A stretch of 64,000 bases of DNA from DATGMP01 sp035293565 (lineage in GTDB: Bacteria; Pseudomonadota; Alphaproteobacteria; BOG-932; Roseiterribacteraceae): the NCBI GenBank assembly GCA_035293565.1, contig DATGMP010000107.1, forward strand, positions 10,281-74,280. Reading direction: 5' to 3'. The position numbers and the translations under genes are program-made. Positions 33,449 to 41,414 of the stretch are shown piece after piece (the stretch's first letter is position 1; each line of letters starts with the position of its first letter). The notes under the pieces were generated by a model, which searched no databases, was not told the DNA's origin, and saw only the letters and a list, made by a program, of their open reading frames with translations.

Positions 33449-33892
33449 ATGGGGAGGCAAGAAGACAAAGCTGAGATCGAGCAGCTTCTCTACCGCTATG
33501 CCTGGATGGTGGACGAACGGAGATGGGAGCTGATCGATGAGGTCTTCACGCCCGACGCCACCATCGACTATGTCTCGACCGGCGGCAAGGCGGGCCCTGT
33601 CCGCGAGACTCTCGCTTGGCTGGATCGGGCGCTTGCCCCTTGGCCGATCAACATGCACGTCATTACCAATATCGCGCCGGAGATTGCGGGAGAGCGCGCC
33701 GCCTGCCGTTCGTGCTTCATGGCCCCGATGGGCCGCCCACGCGACGATGGCGGCCAGGAGACGATCACCAACGCCGGCTATTATTTCGATAAGCTCTTGA
33801 AGACGAAGCGCGGTTGGCGGATCCAGGAGCGTATCTGCAAACAGATCATCATGATCGGGGCGCTGCCGGCAGGCTACCAGATACCGGATTAG
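33449..33892 (+). CDS. NTF2-like (SnoaL/ketosteroid isomerase fold) protein
   Basis: A 147-aa NTF2-fold protein. EQLLYRYAWMVDERRWELIDEVFTPDATIDY is the typical helix-strand N-terminus, and the C-terminal strand reads RGWRIQERICKQIIMIG. Such proteins act as small isomerases, dehydratases or aromatic-oxygenase beta-like subunits. A GGGGGAGAT ribosome site precedes the ATG. Its end overlaps the convergent Lon-domain gene by 4 nt. No catalytic Asp/Tyr pattern of true ketosteroid isomerase can be fixed by eye. Confidence 0.82.
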   Translation: MGRQEDKAEIEQLLYRYAWMVDERRWELIDEVFTPDATIDYVSTGGKAGPVRETLAWLDRALAPWPINMHVITNIAPEIAGERAACRSCFMAPMGRPRDDGGQETITNAGYYFDKLLKTKRGWRIQERICKQIIMIGALPAGYQIPD

Positions 33893-34440
33893 CTCAATCG
33901 GTCGCGAAGTCGCTCGAGGCGCTCTTCGAGGCTCAGCAGATCGGCTTCGAGCAGCGCCTGCAGCTCGGCAACCTTAGCATCGGAGTCCGGCAATTTCAGC
34001 CGTTTGGCCGCTTCGTCTGTCACGGACGGCCCCAAGAATTGCCGCGCCTCGCTCAGTATCTCGTCCGATACTCGACCGACCGCGCCGGCATCTCGGACCG
34101 GATCTTCGAGCAATTCGACGACGCCTTCGAGGAAGTCGTCGTTTGGAACCAGCCGAACGAGCCGGGCGCGCCGCCGACCCTCGACCAGCAATTTGATTGC
34201 GCTGCCGGCGGACACGTGCTCGACGATGCGGCCGACCGTCCCGATCCGATAGAGATCGCTCTCCGTGACCTCCTCCCTTGCGGCCTCCTTCTGGGCGATA
34301 AAAACAATGTCGGTTCCCTTCGCGACCGCTTGGTCAACGGCGCGAGCCGATTTCGGGCGACCGACCAGGAACGGCATCGTGATGCCTGGAAACAGGACGA
34401 TATCGCGAAGCGGCAATACCGCAATGAGCTTTTCGGGCAT
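33889..34440 (-). CDS. Stand-alone Lon N-terminal domain protein
   Basis: A 183-aa protein that begins with the Lon substrate-recognition domain: KLIAVLPLRDIVLFPGITMPFLVGR (residues 4-28), then DLYRIGTVGRIVEHV and a C-terminal helical segment ending in SLEERLERLRDRLS. There is no AAA+ or protease domain, so it is a LonN-type protein (PUA-like), not Lon. The start at 34440 is fixed by an almost perfect ribosome site (GGAGGTGAT, complement of 34444-34452). It overlaps the NTF2-like gene tail to tail. Its partner or target is unknown; a role in substrate recognition or as a Lon adaptor is a guess. Confidence 0.8.
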   Translation of the reverse strand: MPEKLIAVLPLRDIVLFPGITMPFLVGRPKSARAVDQAVAKGTDIVFIAQKEAAREEVTESDLYRIGTVGRIVEHVSAGSAIKLLVEGRRRARLVRLVPNDDFLEGVVELLEDPVRDAGAVGRVSDEILSEARQFLGPSVTDEAAKRLKLPDSDAKVAELQALLEADLLSLEERLERLRDRLS

Positions 34441-34566
34441 AGCATCACCTCCGGCGTCGATACCGGGAGATGCACCAGCCGCGGGGCCGCACGGACAAAA
34501 TATATTTTTGCATCGGACCGTCCGCGACATGCTCGGAGCCGCGCATATTGTTCGAGTGGAACGGAG
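34441..34566. promoter_or_regulatory. Divergent promoter gap, AT-rich core
   Basis: A 126-bp gap between the Lon-domain gene and the sigma-like gene. It contains an A/T-rich patch (AAAATATATTTTTGCA, near 34497-34512) in otherwise GC-rich DNA, which is the likely -10/UP region of one or both promoters. The strong GGAGGTGAT ribosome site of the Lon-domain gene is at 34444-34452. No clear inverted repeat was found. Confidence 0.4.
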
Positions 34567-35127
34567 ATGCGTGCGCTGAAATCGAAGGCGAGCTGTCAGA
34601 ATCTGGGCGAGACCGCGATCGGAGAAGCGCTGTCGGCGCGCCTGCTCTCCGAGACCGACCTGCTGCGCCTCAAAGCCATTGCGCGGCTTCATGCGCGCGG
34701 TTTGCCGCCGGGCATCGGCTGGATGGATCTGCTACAGGAAGCCATCCTTCGGATGCTTCAAGGTTCACGCCGCAAGCCACCCGATCTGCCGATCGTCGCA
34801 TTCCTCGCAGGAGTCATGCGCAGCATCAGATCGGAGCACTGGCGCCGTGCTCAGCGGGAAGCCGATGCCCAAGCGTGGCTCGCCGCCGAATCTGGACCCT
34901 CGGTCGAACCCGAGGAGAGGCTCGCCGCGGTTCAGGCGCTAGCAGCAATTGATCGTCTGTTCGCCCACGATCCTCAGGCGCTTCAAATCATCGCCGGTTT
35001 AGGTGAGGGGCTCACGGCCGAGAGAATTCGCGAGGTCTATTGCATGTCCAAGACAGACTATGATTCGACGCGCAAGCGCATGCGGCGCGCCCTGCTGCGC
35101 GAAGGTCTCGCCTGGAGGCGGCCATGA
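34567..35127 (+). CDS. Sigma-70-like regulator (divergent)
   Basis: A 186-aa protein with a sigma region-2-like half (PPGIGWMDLLQEAILRMLQGSRRKP, VAFLAGVMRSIRSEHWRRAQRE) and a region-4-like half (AAIDRLFAHDPQALQIIAGLGEGLTAERIREVY, MSKTDYDSTRKRMRRALLREG). The region-4 helix-turn-helix is degenerate, so it may be an atypical ECF sigma factor or a sigma-like regulator. ATG 34567 was chosen at the beginning of the homologous segment, preceded by GGAACGGAG. It overlaps the next small gene by 4 nt. No anti-sigma gene is next to it. Confidence 0.65.
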   Translation: MRALKSKASCQNLGETAIGEALSARLLSETDLLRLKAIARLHARGLPPGIGWMDLLQEAILRMLQGSRRKPPDLPIVAFLAGVMRSIRSEHWRRAQREADAQAWLAAESGPSVEPEERLAAVQALAAIDRLFAHDPQALQIIAGLGEGLTAERIREVYCMSKTDYDSTRKRMRRALLREGLAWRRP

Positions 35128-35396
35128 CGACTCCACCTGAGCTCGCTCTGACCCGCCTGTTGCAAGCCTTCGAGGCCGAGCTGATCGAAGCGATGGAGGA
35201 AGAGATCGTTGGGGCGCTCTCCGATCTCGGGATGAGCGCCTCGATCAATGGATCGGCGGCGCTCATCGATGTGAAATATTCGGCGATCCGCCGTCATCTC
35301 GAAGCGTATGGTGTGGCGCTGACGCAGCCGGCGTCGGAGGAGGACGAGGACATGCCCGTCCGACATCTGCCCGGCGCGCTTCGGCACGATCAATAG
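35124..35396 (+). CDS. Hypothetical small protein, coupled to the sigma-like gene
   Basis: A 90-aa protein of unknown function. Its ATG overlaps the sigma-like gene stop by 4 nt, so the two are co-translated. The N-terminal part is helical and acidic (LLQAFEAELIEAMEEEIVGALSDLG), then a short strand pattern (ALIDVKYSAIRRHLEAYGVAL). No membrane segment or signal peptide is present. It could be a modulator of the sigma-like protein; that is inference from coupling only. Confidence 0.65.
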   Translation: MTTPPELALTRLLQAFEAELIEAMEEEIVGALSDLGMSASINGSAALIDVKYSAIRRHLEAYGVALTQPASEEDEDMPVRHLPGALRHDQ

Positions 35397-35611
35397 CGCT
35401 GCGGCTCAGCACGCTTCGAACACGCGCTCTGCCGGTGCTCGGCGCGCGCCATCTGGCGTCCCGCACTCCACATAGCCACCGGACCGAGCGACCGTCGCAG
35501 CAGCTCCGATGCATGGGCAAAGCCCGGATAGTCGTCGAACACGATTCCGGTCTGCATGCCGGTCGCTACGGCGCCCAGCAGAAGGACGGCAAGGCGAGCT
35601 ACGCCGAGCAC
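35390..35611 (-). CDS. Possible small membrane-anchored protein
   Basis: A 73-aa open frame starting at GTG 35611, 13 nt after the GST stop on the same strand, with GAAGG about 11 nt upstream. It opens with a hydrophobic helix (LAVLLLGAVATGM), followed by a basic soluble tail rich in Arg and Cys (RQSACSKRAEP). The position and N-terminus suggest a short secreted or membrane protein. Evidence is weak; no homology is recognised and it overlaps the end of the convergent gene by 7 nt. Confidence 0.3.
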   Translation of the reverse strand: MLGVARLAVLLLGAVATGMQTGIVFDDYPGFAHASELLRRSLGPVAMWSAGRQMARAEHRQSACSKRAEPQRY

Positions 35612-35624
35612 GAGCGGTGAGCCT

Positions 35625-36401
35625 TCAGAAATCCATCGGTAGCTTCAGATAGGTCCGATAGATGAAGTCCCGATGCTCGAACAGCTCCGGGCCGGCGATG
35701 TCTTTGAGGGTCGGATTCGTATAGCTCGCGCGCATATAGTCCGGAAGGTTAGGGCAGAGATCGGGCGGCAGCGGGTCGATCGAGCCCGCGAAGGTGGCCC
35801 AATAGATATCGAGCGCCGAGAGCCTGTCGCCAATCAGGAATCGACGCCCGCGGGCGCGCTGGTCGGCCAGCTGTGCGCGCAACGCGCCGAGGATCGCGGC
35901 CATCTGCGCTTCGGCGGCGGCCACGCGCTCCGGCGCATAGCCGTATTTGGCGCCGAGCCGGCGCGACATGGCCTTCATCTCGTCCGTGATCGCCGGATTG
36001 GTCAGTGTCCGGTGAAGCGAAACCAACCGTATATTCCAGCCATAACCGTTCTCGCTGCAAATCTCGTTGATCAGGCCGAACATCCGGACGCGGTCGTTGA
36101 AGTCGGCTGGAATCAATCTGGGTTCGGGCGCCAGCCTCTCGGCTAGATAGAGCTGCTCGAGCCAGGTCGAGCGCGGACGCTCGTCATTCCAGATCGCGAC
36201 GGGACCCGAGGTCTGCGCCGTCCATGCTTGGAGCGCGCGGTTCTCGCCCCCTACCTCCTGCTCGACCAGCTGGTATGGCACGTTCTTGGCGTCGAACAGC
36301 CCCTTGGCGGCTTCGCTCCAGATGCCGGGCACATGCGCCGTCACCACGAGCCTCAACCCCATCATGCCGCGCGCGTCGTCGACCGAATGGTATTTCGCCA
36401 T
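35625..36401 (-). CDS. Glutathione S-transferase family protein
   Basis: A 258-aa GST-fold protein. LRLVVTAHVPGIWSEAAKGLFDAKNVPYQLVEQEVG is the thioredoxin-like N-domain, with SGPVAIWNDERPRSTW in the glutathione-binding cis-Pro region. The C-domain has RFLIGDRLSALDIYWATFAGSIDPLPPD (helix 6 N-capping box area). Such proteins are frequent in xenobiotic and lignin-type catabolism. It is monocistronic or followed by a possible 73-aa protein. The substrate is unknown. Confidence 0.82.
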   Translation of the reverse strand: MAKYHSVDDARGMMGLRLVVTAHVPGIWSEAAKGLFDAKNVPYQLVEQEVGGENRALQAWTAQTSGPVAIWNDERPRSTWLEQLYLAERLAPEPRLIPADFNDRVRMFGLINEICSENGYGWNIRLVSLHRTLTNPAITDEMKAMSRRLGAKYGYAPERVAAAEAQMAAILGALRAQLADQRARGRRFLIGDRLSALDIYWATFAGSIDPLPPDLCPNLPDYMRASYTNPTLKDIAGPELFEHRDFIYRTYLKLPMDF

Positions 36402-36478
36402 CGCTCGCCTCCTGTGGCGCGATCCTGGCGCAGGATGGCCGATGGTTCAACCGGCGTGCTCGCCCCCGGCCCCCCAGC

Positions 36479-36772
36479 CTACGGGCCGGTCCGGCTTGGT
36501 TTAAGATCTGTCGCCCGGATTCGAATATTAGCGTCTTCATCGAGGTCGAGCGCTTTGACCTTGGCCTCCGCGGCGCGCTCGAAGCCGGTGCGGTTCATAT
36601 GGAATTGCTCGACGCATTCCTCGGGCTTGAGCCGCCGTCCGGCAAGGCTTTGCAGCACCCGGCGCGACACCGCGACATTGCCGCGATACTCGCCGATCTG
36701 GACGGTGAAGAGGACCGCATCCTCGGCCTCGTCCCAGCGCGCATCGTCAGGGAAAGTAAACAACTCGACCAT
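36479..36772 (-). CDS. DUF1488-like small protein
   Basis: A 97-aa protein: FTFPDDARWDEAEDAVLFTVQIGEYRGNVAVSRRVLQSL, then ECVEQFHMNRTGFERAAEAKV. The arrangement resembles the DUF1488 group (short beta N-terminus, then a helix with a conserved F-x-x-N-R/H motif). The assignment is tentative. It begins 35 nt after the ribH stop, so it may be the last gene of the riboflavin transcript, in the position usually taken by nusB. Confidence 0.6.
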   Translation of the reverse strand: MVELFTFPDDARWDEAEDAVLFTVQIGEYRGNVAVSRRVLQSLAGRRLKPEECVEQFHMNRTGFERAAEAKVKALDLDEDANIRIRATDLKPSRTGP

Positions 36773-36807
36773 GCGGGCGAGCTTATCATGGCGCGCCTGA
36801 TTAGACC

Positions 36808-37272
36808 TCAGTCGCCGCGGATGCGGCGGAGCGTCTCTATCGAGGCGAGGCAAGCTGCCGCCGCCTCACGTCCCTTGTTCGACGAATCCGCGCTGCTGCG
36901 CGCCTTCGCCTGCGCATCGTCATAGGTGGTCAGAATCCCGAAGCTGATCGGCGTTCCGCTCTCCAAGGATGCCATCATCAGGCCCAGGCTGGCGCCGAGG
37001 CTGATGAACTCGAAATGCGCGGTCTCACCCTTGATCACGCAGCCCAGACAGACGACCCCGTCATACCGCCCGGTCCGCGCTAGAGTCTGAGCGATCAGCG
37101 GCAGCTCGAAAGCGCCCGGCGCCTCGATGACATCCTCGGGGGCGAGCGGCACTCGATGTTCCGCAAGCCAAGCTTGCGCACCGCGCAAAAGACCGTCCGT
37201 GTATTCTTCGTTGAAGCGGCTAATGGCGATGGCGAGGCGGATCGGCCTCGGACGCGTCTCGATTCCAGGCAT
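36808..37272 (-). CDS. ribH: 6,7-dimethyl-8-ribityllumazine synthase
   Basis: A 154-aa lumazine synthase. SRFNEEYTDGLLRGA (substrate site), APGAFELPLIA (53-61) and CLGCVIKGETAHFEF with the catalytic His86 are all present. It condenses 5-amino-6-ribitylamino-uracil with the product of RibBA. ATG 37272 was selected at the family start; the frame to 37365 overlaps ribBA. It follows ribBA by 7 nt in the same transcript. Confidence 0.95.
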   Translation of the reverse strand: MPGIETRPRPIRLAIAISRFNEEYTDGLLRGAQAWLAEHRVPLAPEDVIEAPGAFELPLIAQTLARTGRYDGVVCLGCVIKGETAHFEFISLGASLGLMMASLESGTPISFGILTTYDDAQAKARSSADSSNKGREAAAACLASIETLRRIRGD

Positions 37273-37279
37273 GTCAGAT

Positions 37280-38497
37280 TCAGCTTCCGCTTCGACCGGG
37301 AAACTGCGAGAACCGATGACCGAGCTTGTCGCGCTTCGTCGCAAGATATGCGGCATTGTGGACATTGTCCGGAGAGATAAGCGCGACCTCCTCGATCACA
37401 TCGATGCCGTAGCTGCTCAGACCCGCCGTCTTGCGGGGATTGTTGCTCAGCAGCCGAATCCGCGCGAGGCCGAGGGCCTTCAGGATTTGCGCGGCCATGC
37501 CATAGTCGCGGAGGTCGTCGACAAAGCCGAGTGCCATATTCGCTTCGACCGTATCTAGACCCCGATCTTGCAGGGCATAGGCGCGAATCTTGTTGGCGAG
37601 TCCGATTCCTCGGCCTTCATGACCGTTCAGATAGACCAGGACGCTGTTGCGACTTTCGCCGATACGCCGAAGCGCGCTTTGCAGCTGCGCGCCACAATCG
37701 CAGCGGAGCGAACCCAGGACATCGCCGGTCAGGCATTCCGAATGCACGCGCACGAGCGCTCCGTCCGTGAGGGGACCGTTGACGAGCGCCAGATGCTCGC
37801 GTTCGTCGACGAGGCTTCGAAAGGCGTGCGCCTCCAAGCCGCTCGACGCATGGTCCGACGGCAGGCACGCCGACGCGACCTCCTCCACCAGTCTCTCATA
37901 GGTGAGCCGATGGGCGGCCAGCGCCGCGATGGAGACGATCGGAATATCGTGGCGCTCGGCGAATGCCACAAGGTCAGGCATCCGCGCCATCTCGCCGTCG
38001 TCGCGCATGATTTCGCAAATCACGGCGGCGGGCCTCAGCTCCGCGATCCGCATCAGATCGACCGATCCCTCGGTATGTCCGGCGCGCGCCAGTACACCGC
38101 CCGGCACGGCGCGCAACGGAAACACATGCCCCGGGGAGACGATATCGTCGGCGGTCGCATACTCGGCCACGGCGGCCTGAATCGTGCGCGCCCGATCGAA
38201 GGCGGATATGCCGGTGGATACGCCGATGCGCGCTTCGATGGAGATCGTAAAGGCGGTCTTCCGCGGCGTCCGGTTGTCGCCGACCATCGGCGGCAGGCGC
38301 AGGCGATCGACGATCGAACCATCGAGAGCCAGGCAGATCAGCCCACGCCCGTGGGTCGCCATGAAATTGATCCGCTCGCCCGTGGCGAATTGGGCCGGGA
38401 TCACGAGATCGCCCTCATTCTCCCGATCCTCGTCGTCGACCAGGATGATCATCCGCCCGGCCTTCAGCCGCTCGATGGCGTCGAATAACCCCGACAT
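37280..38497 (-). CDS. ribBA: Bifunctional DHBP synthase/GTP cyclohydrolase II
   Basis: A 405-aa fusion. The N-terminal 3,4-dihydroxy-2-butanone-4-phosphate synthase has DDEDRENEGD (21-30) and GHVFPLRAVPGGVLARAGHTEG (123-144). The C-terminal GTP cyclohydrolase II keeps the zinc cysteines (Cys255, Cys266, Cys268 in CDCGAQL) and GHEGRGIG (292-299), so both halves look functional. Its ATG at 38497 lies 34 nt inside the end of ribE, in another frame. It makes both branches' precursors for riboflavin. Confidence 0.95.
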   Translation of the reverse strand: MSGLFDAIERLKAGRMIILVDDEDRENEGDLVIPAQFATGERINFMATHGRGLICLALDGSIVDRLRLPPMVGDNRTPRKTAFTISIEARIGVSTGISAFDRARTIQAAVAEYATADDIVSPGHVFPLRAVPGGVLARAGHTEGSVDLMRIAELRPAAVICEIMRDDGEMARMPDLVAFAERHDIPIVSIAALAAHRLTYERLVEEVASACLPSDHASSGLEAHAFRSLVDEREHLALVNGPLTDGALVRVHSECLTGDVLGSLRCDCGAQLQSALRRIGESRNSVLVYLNGHEGRGIGLANKIRAYALQDRGLDTVEANMALGFVDDLRDYGMAAQILKALGLARIRLLSNNPRKTAGLSSYGIDVIEEVALISPDNVHNAAYLATKRDKLGHRFSQFPGRSGS

Positions 38498-39087
38498 AGC
38501 TGCTCCACATATTTGGCGATCACATCCACTTCGACATTGAGCTCGTCGCCGGGCGTACAGCGGGAGAGATTGGTGTGCGCCCAGCTGTGGGGGATGAGCA
38601 TGATCCCGACCGTGAACCGGCCGCTCGAATCCGGCTCGCCAACAACATTCAAGGTCAAGCTGACCCCGTTGACGGCGATCGACCCCTTTTCGACACAGAA
38701 GGAACGCAGGCCCTTCGGCAGTTCCAGCGCGATCCGGCGGGCCTCGCCGTCCCGCTCGATCGCGCAGAGACGCGCCTTGCCGTCGACATGTCCCTGAACA
38801 AGATGACCCGACAGTCGTGTGGCGAGCGTCACGGACCGCTCGAGATTGACCCATCCTCCCGGCTCGAGCCTGCCGAGGTTGGACCGGTCGAGAGTTTCGG
38901 CACTGACGAAGAATGTCGCCTCCCCAGCTGGCTCGCACCGTGTGACGGTGAGACAGGCTCCGTTGACTGCGACGCTTTCGCCCAGCGAGAGGTCGCTGTA
39001 GCCCGTCCCGATTGTCAGCTGTCGCCCGCTCTCCACCGATGCGACCCCACTTACGCGGCCTACTCGTTCGATGATCCCCGAAAACAT
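38464..39087 (-). CDS. ribE: Riboflavin synthase alpha chain
   Basis: A 207-aa riboflavin synthase with two lumazine-binding repeats: MFSGIIERVG plus GESVAVNGACLTVT (first), and LVQGHVDGKARL plus GSIAVNGVSLTLN (second). It dismutates two lumazines to riboflavin. A GGGCAGGAGAG ribosome site precedes the ATG. The end overlaps ribBA by 34 nt. No FMN riboswitch could be recognised upstream. Confidence 0.95.
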   Translation of the reverse strand: MFSGIIERVGRVSGVASVESGRQLTIGTGYSDLSLGESVAVNGACLTVTRCEPAGEATFFVSAETLDRSNLGRLEPGGWVNLERSVTLATRLSGHLVQGHVDGKARLCAIERDGEARRIALELPKGLRSFCVEKGSIAVNGVSLTLNVVGEPDSSGRFTVGIMLIPHSWAHTNLSRCTPGDELNVEVDVIAKYVEQLCRGYSTPSSG

Positions 39088-39282
39088 GCTCTCTCCTGCC
39101 CAGCGGCAGCCCGCGGGGTTGCAAACATCAGAAGCCGGGTGGAAAACACCGGCCGGCCCAGCGCACCTGGCGTTCGACTGACGGCGGGGGGCGCGGTACC
39201 ATGGGAGGGCTTTACGGGCGATTTCGGCGGCAAGCCAGAGCTCTACGCCGATGCGCGATCTAACATGTTACGCGAGCATTCG

Positions 39283-39987
39283 ATGTCTGCACTGAAATCT
39301 CTACCGGCACGCATGAAGGGCCCGGCAAACAGCGTCGCCCATGGCGGCGAATGGTCCGCGGGCCTTCAGAAGGCGCGCGTCTATGAGCAGATTCTACTGG
39401 ATATCATCCTTGGCGATCTCCCACCCATGAGCGTCCTCGATGAAAAGAGCCTGGCCGAAGCCTATGCGGCCGGCATCGCCGGCGTGCGCGAGGCCCTTGG
39501 GCGGTTGGCCCTGGAAGGTCTGGTGATTCGGCGCCCACGCGTCGGTACCGTGGTGGCGCCGCTCGACATCCGTGAGGTCGAGCACGCCTTCGAGGTTCGG
39601 CACATGTTGGAGGCCCGAACGGCTGCCTTGGCGGCCAGGAATGCGACGGCTGACGACATTGCCGCCATCACCACAGCCTTTGATGGAGCCGAGGACTCCA
39701 TCGAGAAAGCCGACTTCAGAGCGATGCTGGCAATGGACCGCGCCTTTCACCGCAGGGTGGCGCTCGCAACCGGAAATCCGACGCTCGCCCGCTTCATCAT
39801 CTCACTGCAGAACGTCGCCACGCGTTTCTGGATCTGGGCGATGGAAAAGCAATCCCGCGACGCTCAGCTCAAGGACGTGGCGCTCCATCGAGCCCTCGGA
39901 GCCGCGATCGCAGATCGCGATCCTATCGCCGCGGAAGCTGCCGCCGCGAAGCTGGTGGGCGATCCGCCGAGCGCGTATCGCGGCTGA
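39283..39987 (+). CDS. GntR family regulator (FadR/FCD subfamily)
   Basis: A 234-aa regulator. The winged helix is in residues about 25-90 (VYEQILLDIILGDLPPMSVLDEKSLAEAYAAG, VREALGRLALEGLVIRRPRVGTVV), followed by an all-helical FCD ligand-binding domain (EVEHAFEVRHMLEARTAALAARNAT; MDRAFHRRVALATGNPTLARFI). Metal-binding His/Asp positions of FCD are partly visible (the RHML and MDRAFHR segments). The start is uncertain: 39283 was preferred, 39265 is also possible. It diverges from ribE by 195 bp. Ligand and target are unknown. Confidence 0.85.
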   Translation: MSALKSLPARMKGPANSVAHGGEWSAGLQKARVYEQILLDIILGDLPPMSVLDEKSLAEAYAAGIAGVREALGRLALEGLVIRRPRVGTVVAPLDIREVEHAFEVRHMLEARTAALAARNATADDIAAITTAFDGAEDSIEKADFRAMLAMDRAFHRRVALATGNPTLARFIISLQNVATRFWIWAMEKQSRDAQLKDVALHRALGAAIADRDPIAAEAAAAKLVGDPPSAYRG

Positions 39988-40013
39988 CGATCTCTCGGAC
40001 AGGGAGGCTCATC

Positions 40014-40211
40014 CTGTCGACCAAGACTCCCATCAGCGAGCACATCATCAAGGTTCGCGACCAGACGAGCAAAGTCGTGCTTCGTCTCGGCTCAGAGCGT
40101 ATGTGGGTTGCGATCGGCTACTTCATGGGCGAACGCATCGAAGTTACGGGCCCGACCCAATCATCCGCGCTCGCAGCATGGCACCAGGCAGCCCGATCGC
40201 GGGACGACTAG
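40014..40211 (+). CDS. Small hypothetical protein, probable CTG start
   Basis: A 65-codon frame following the GntR gene. The best ribosome site (AGGGAGG, 40001-40007) lies 6 nt before CTG at 40014; no ATG, GTG or TTG is found at a comparable distance. The protein begins STKTPISEHIIKVRDQTSKV and contains LRLGSERMWVAIGYFMGERI, a plausible folded pattern of beta and helix rather than random. No homolog is recognised. If real, it is missed by callers that accept only ATG, GTG or TTG. Confidence 0.4.
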   Translation: MSTKTPISEHIIKVRDQTSKVVLRLGSERMWVAIGYFMGERIEVTGPTQSSALAAWHQAARSRDD

Positions 40212-40237
40212 ACAAGAAGGCACTCCGCGCGGCGGAC

Positions 40238-40615
40238 TTACCCCATGCTCCTGGCGAGCCGGCTGGCTGCCGCCGCGGCGCTTCTCATAGCTCCGGCAAC
40301 GAACCGTTCGCCGGCGCATTCGCCGATCCGCAGGACGCGCGCGGCCATCGCGGCGAGTCCGGACAGGTACTTTTTATCTGAGATCGCCGTCATGTTGGCG
40401 ACGAAGGCAGCGCGCGGATAGGCGACGACCGCGGAGCCTATGACGACAAGCCCCACACCGCCCTGGGCACGGGCGCCGTAATACGCGATTTGCCGCTCGC
40501 CGATCGTGCCATCAGAGTTTGCGAGCCCCTCGCCCAGGGGGCACATGAGAAGACGATTTCGAATCGCCATCGTGCCGATCCGTCCGGGACGGAAAAGATG
40601 AGGATAGGCGCTCAA
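40238..40615 (-). pseudogene. Old Yellow Enzyme family N-terminal remnant
   Basis: A 125-aa frame whose first 90 residues are the N-terminus of an NADH:flavin oxidoreductase (OYE/2,4-dienoyl-CoA reductase): HLFRPGRIGTMAIRNRLLMCPLGEG, GERQIAYYGARAQGGVGLVVIGSAVV. The next segment expected in the TIM barrel is absent; the tail (RIGECAGERFVAGAMRSAAAAA) has no match. Full-length members have 360-680 aa, so this is a 3'-truncated remnant. TTG 40615 overlaps the hydrolase stop (TTGA). It is probably not functional. Confidence 0.75.
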
Positions 40616-41414
40616 ATCCGGCCGCCGCCGATCTCCTCGAAAAAGTCGAGGACGGCCTTGTTGTAAACTTCACTCCGCTCCAAGAAAGCGGAGTGACCGG
40701 CACCAGGAATGACCAGAAAGCGCGAGCCGCCGACCGCTTCGCCGTCTCTTCCATGAGCCAGGGCAGTGTAAGCTCGTCCTTGTCGCCGACGATGAAGAGC
40801 GATGGAACGGCGAAGCGCGAATAATCGACCGGCGGAGAGTCGCGCATGCGCACATAGGCGTCGAGATAGTCGCCCGTATCCTTTGGCAGCGGCCTGACGG
40901 AGTTCAGACGACAGAGGCCGGTGTAAAGGCAGTGCAACTCGGGCTCCGCCTCCGCGAAGCCAGGCGCAAACAAATGCTCGAAGACGTTGAAACCGAGCGG
41001 AATCTTCCGCAGCATCTCGATGGCCCATTTCGAGAGTGCTGCCGTCAGGAAGCCGAAGGGCGTGTCGCCCATCACCAGGGCGCGGACTCGTTCGGGCGCG
41101 CGCTGTGCCACCCCCGACACGGCCATGCCACCCATCGAGTGGCCAACCAGGAACGCGCGCTCGATGCCGAGATGGTCGAGGAGGCCCAGAAGGTCGGATG
41201 CGGCGCTGTCCTCGGGCAATCCGCCCCAGCCTCCGCCGCTGAGGCCGAAGCCGCGCGCGTCATAAGTAAGGCAGCGAAAGCGCTGCCGGAATGCAGTGAT
41301 CTGCTTCCACCAGCAGAGATGGAGTCCCTCGCCGCCATGCGCGAAGGCGACCCAATCCCCATCCCCTTCGACTTCATAATAGAGGTCGACACCGTTGATC
41401 GACGCGATGGGCAT
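40612..41414 (-). pseudogene. Alpha/beta hydrolase with a 1-nt frameshift
   Basis: An alpha/beta hydrolase, about 265 aa if read through. The nucleophile elbow is VGHSMGGMAVSG, with DARGFGLSGGG and the Asp-bearing FIVGDKDELTLP. After EETAK (near 40740) the frame moves: the true C-terminus, FLVIPGAGHSAFLERSEVY (catalytic His), is in the -1 frame. The sequence AAGCGG where AAGGCGG is expected suggests a deleted G. Read uninterrupted, the frame ends at 40512 with a nonsense tail. It is either a real pseudogene or a sequencing error; the two neighbours are also broken, which favours decay. Confidence 0.75.

Noticed and set aside
39088..39282. Possible FMN riboswitch upstream of ribE
   Set aside because: Conserved RFN core segments could not be found on the minus strand; only GC-rich sequence and the ribosome site are seen.
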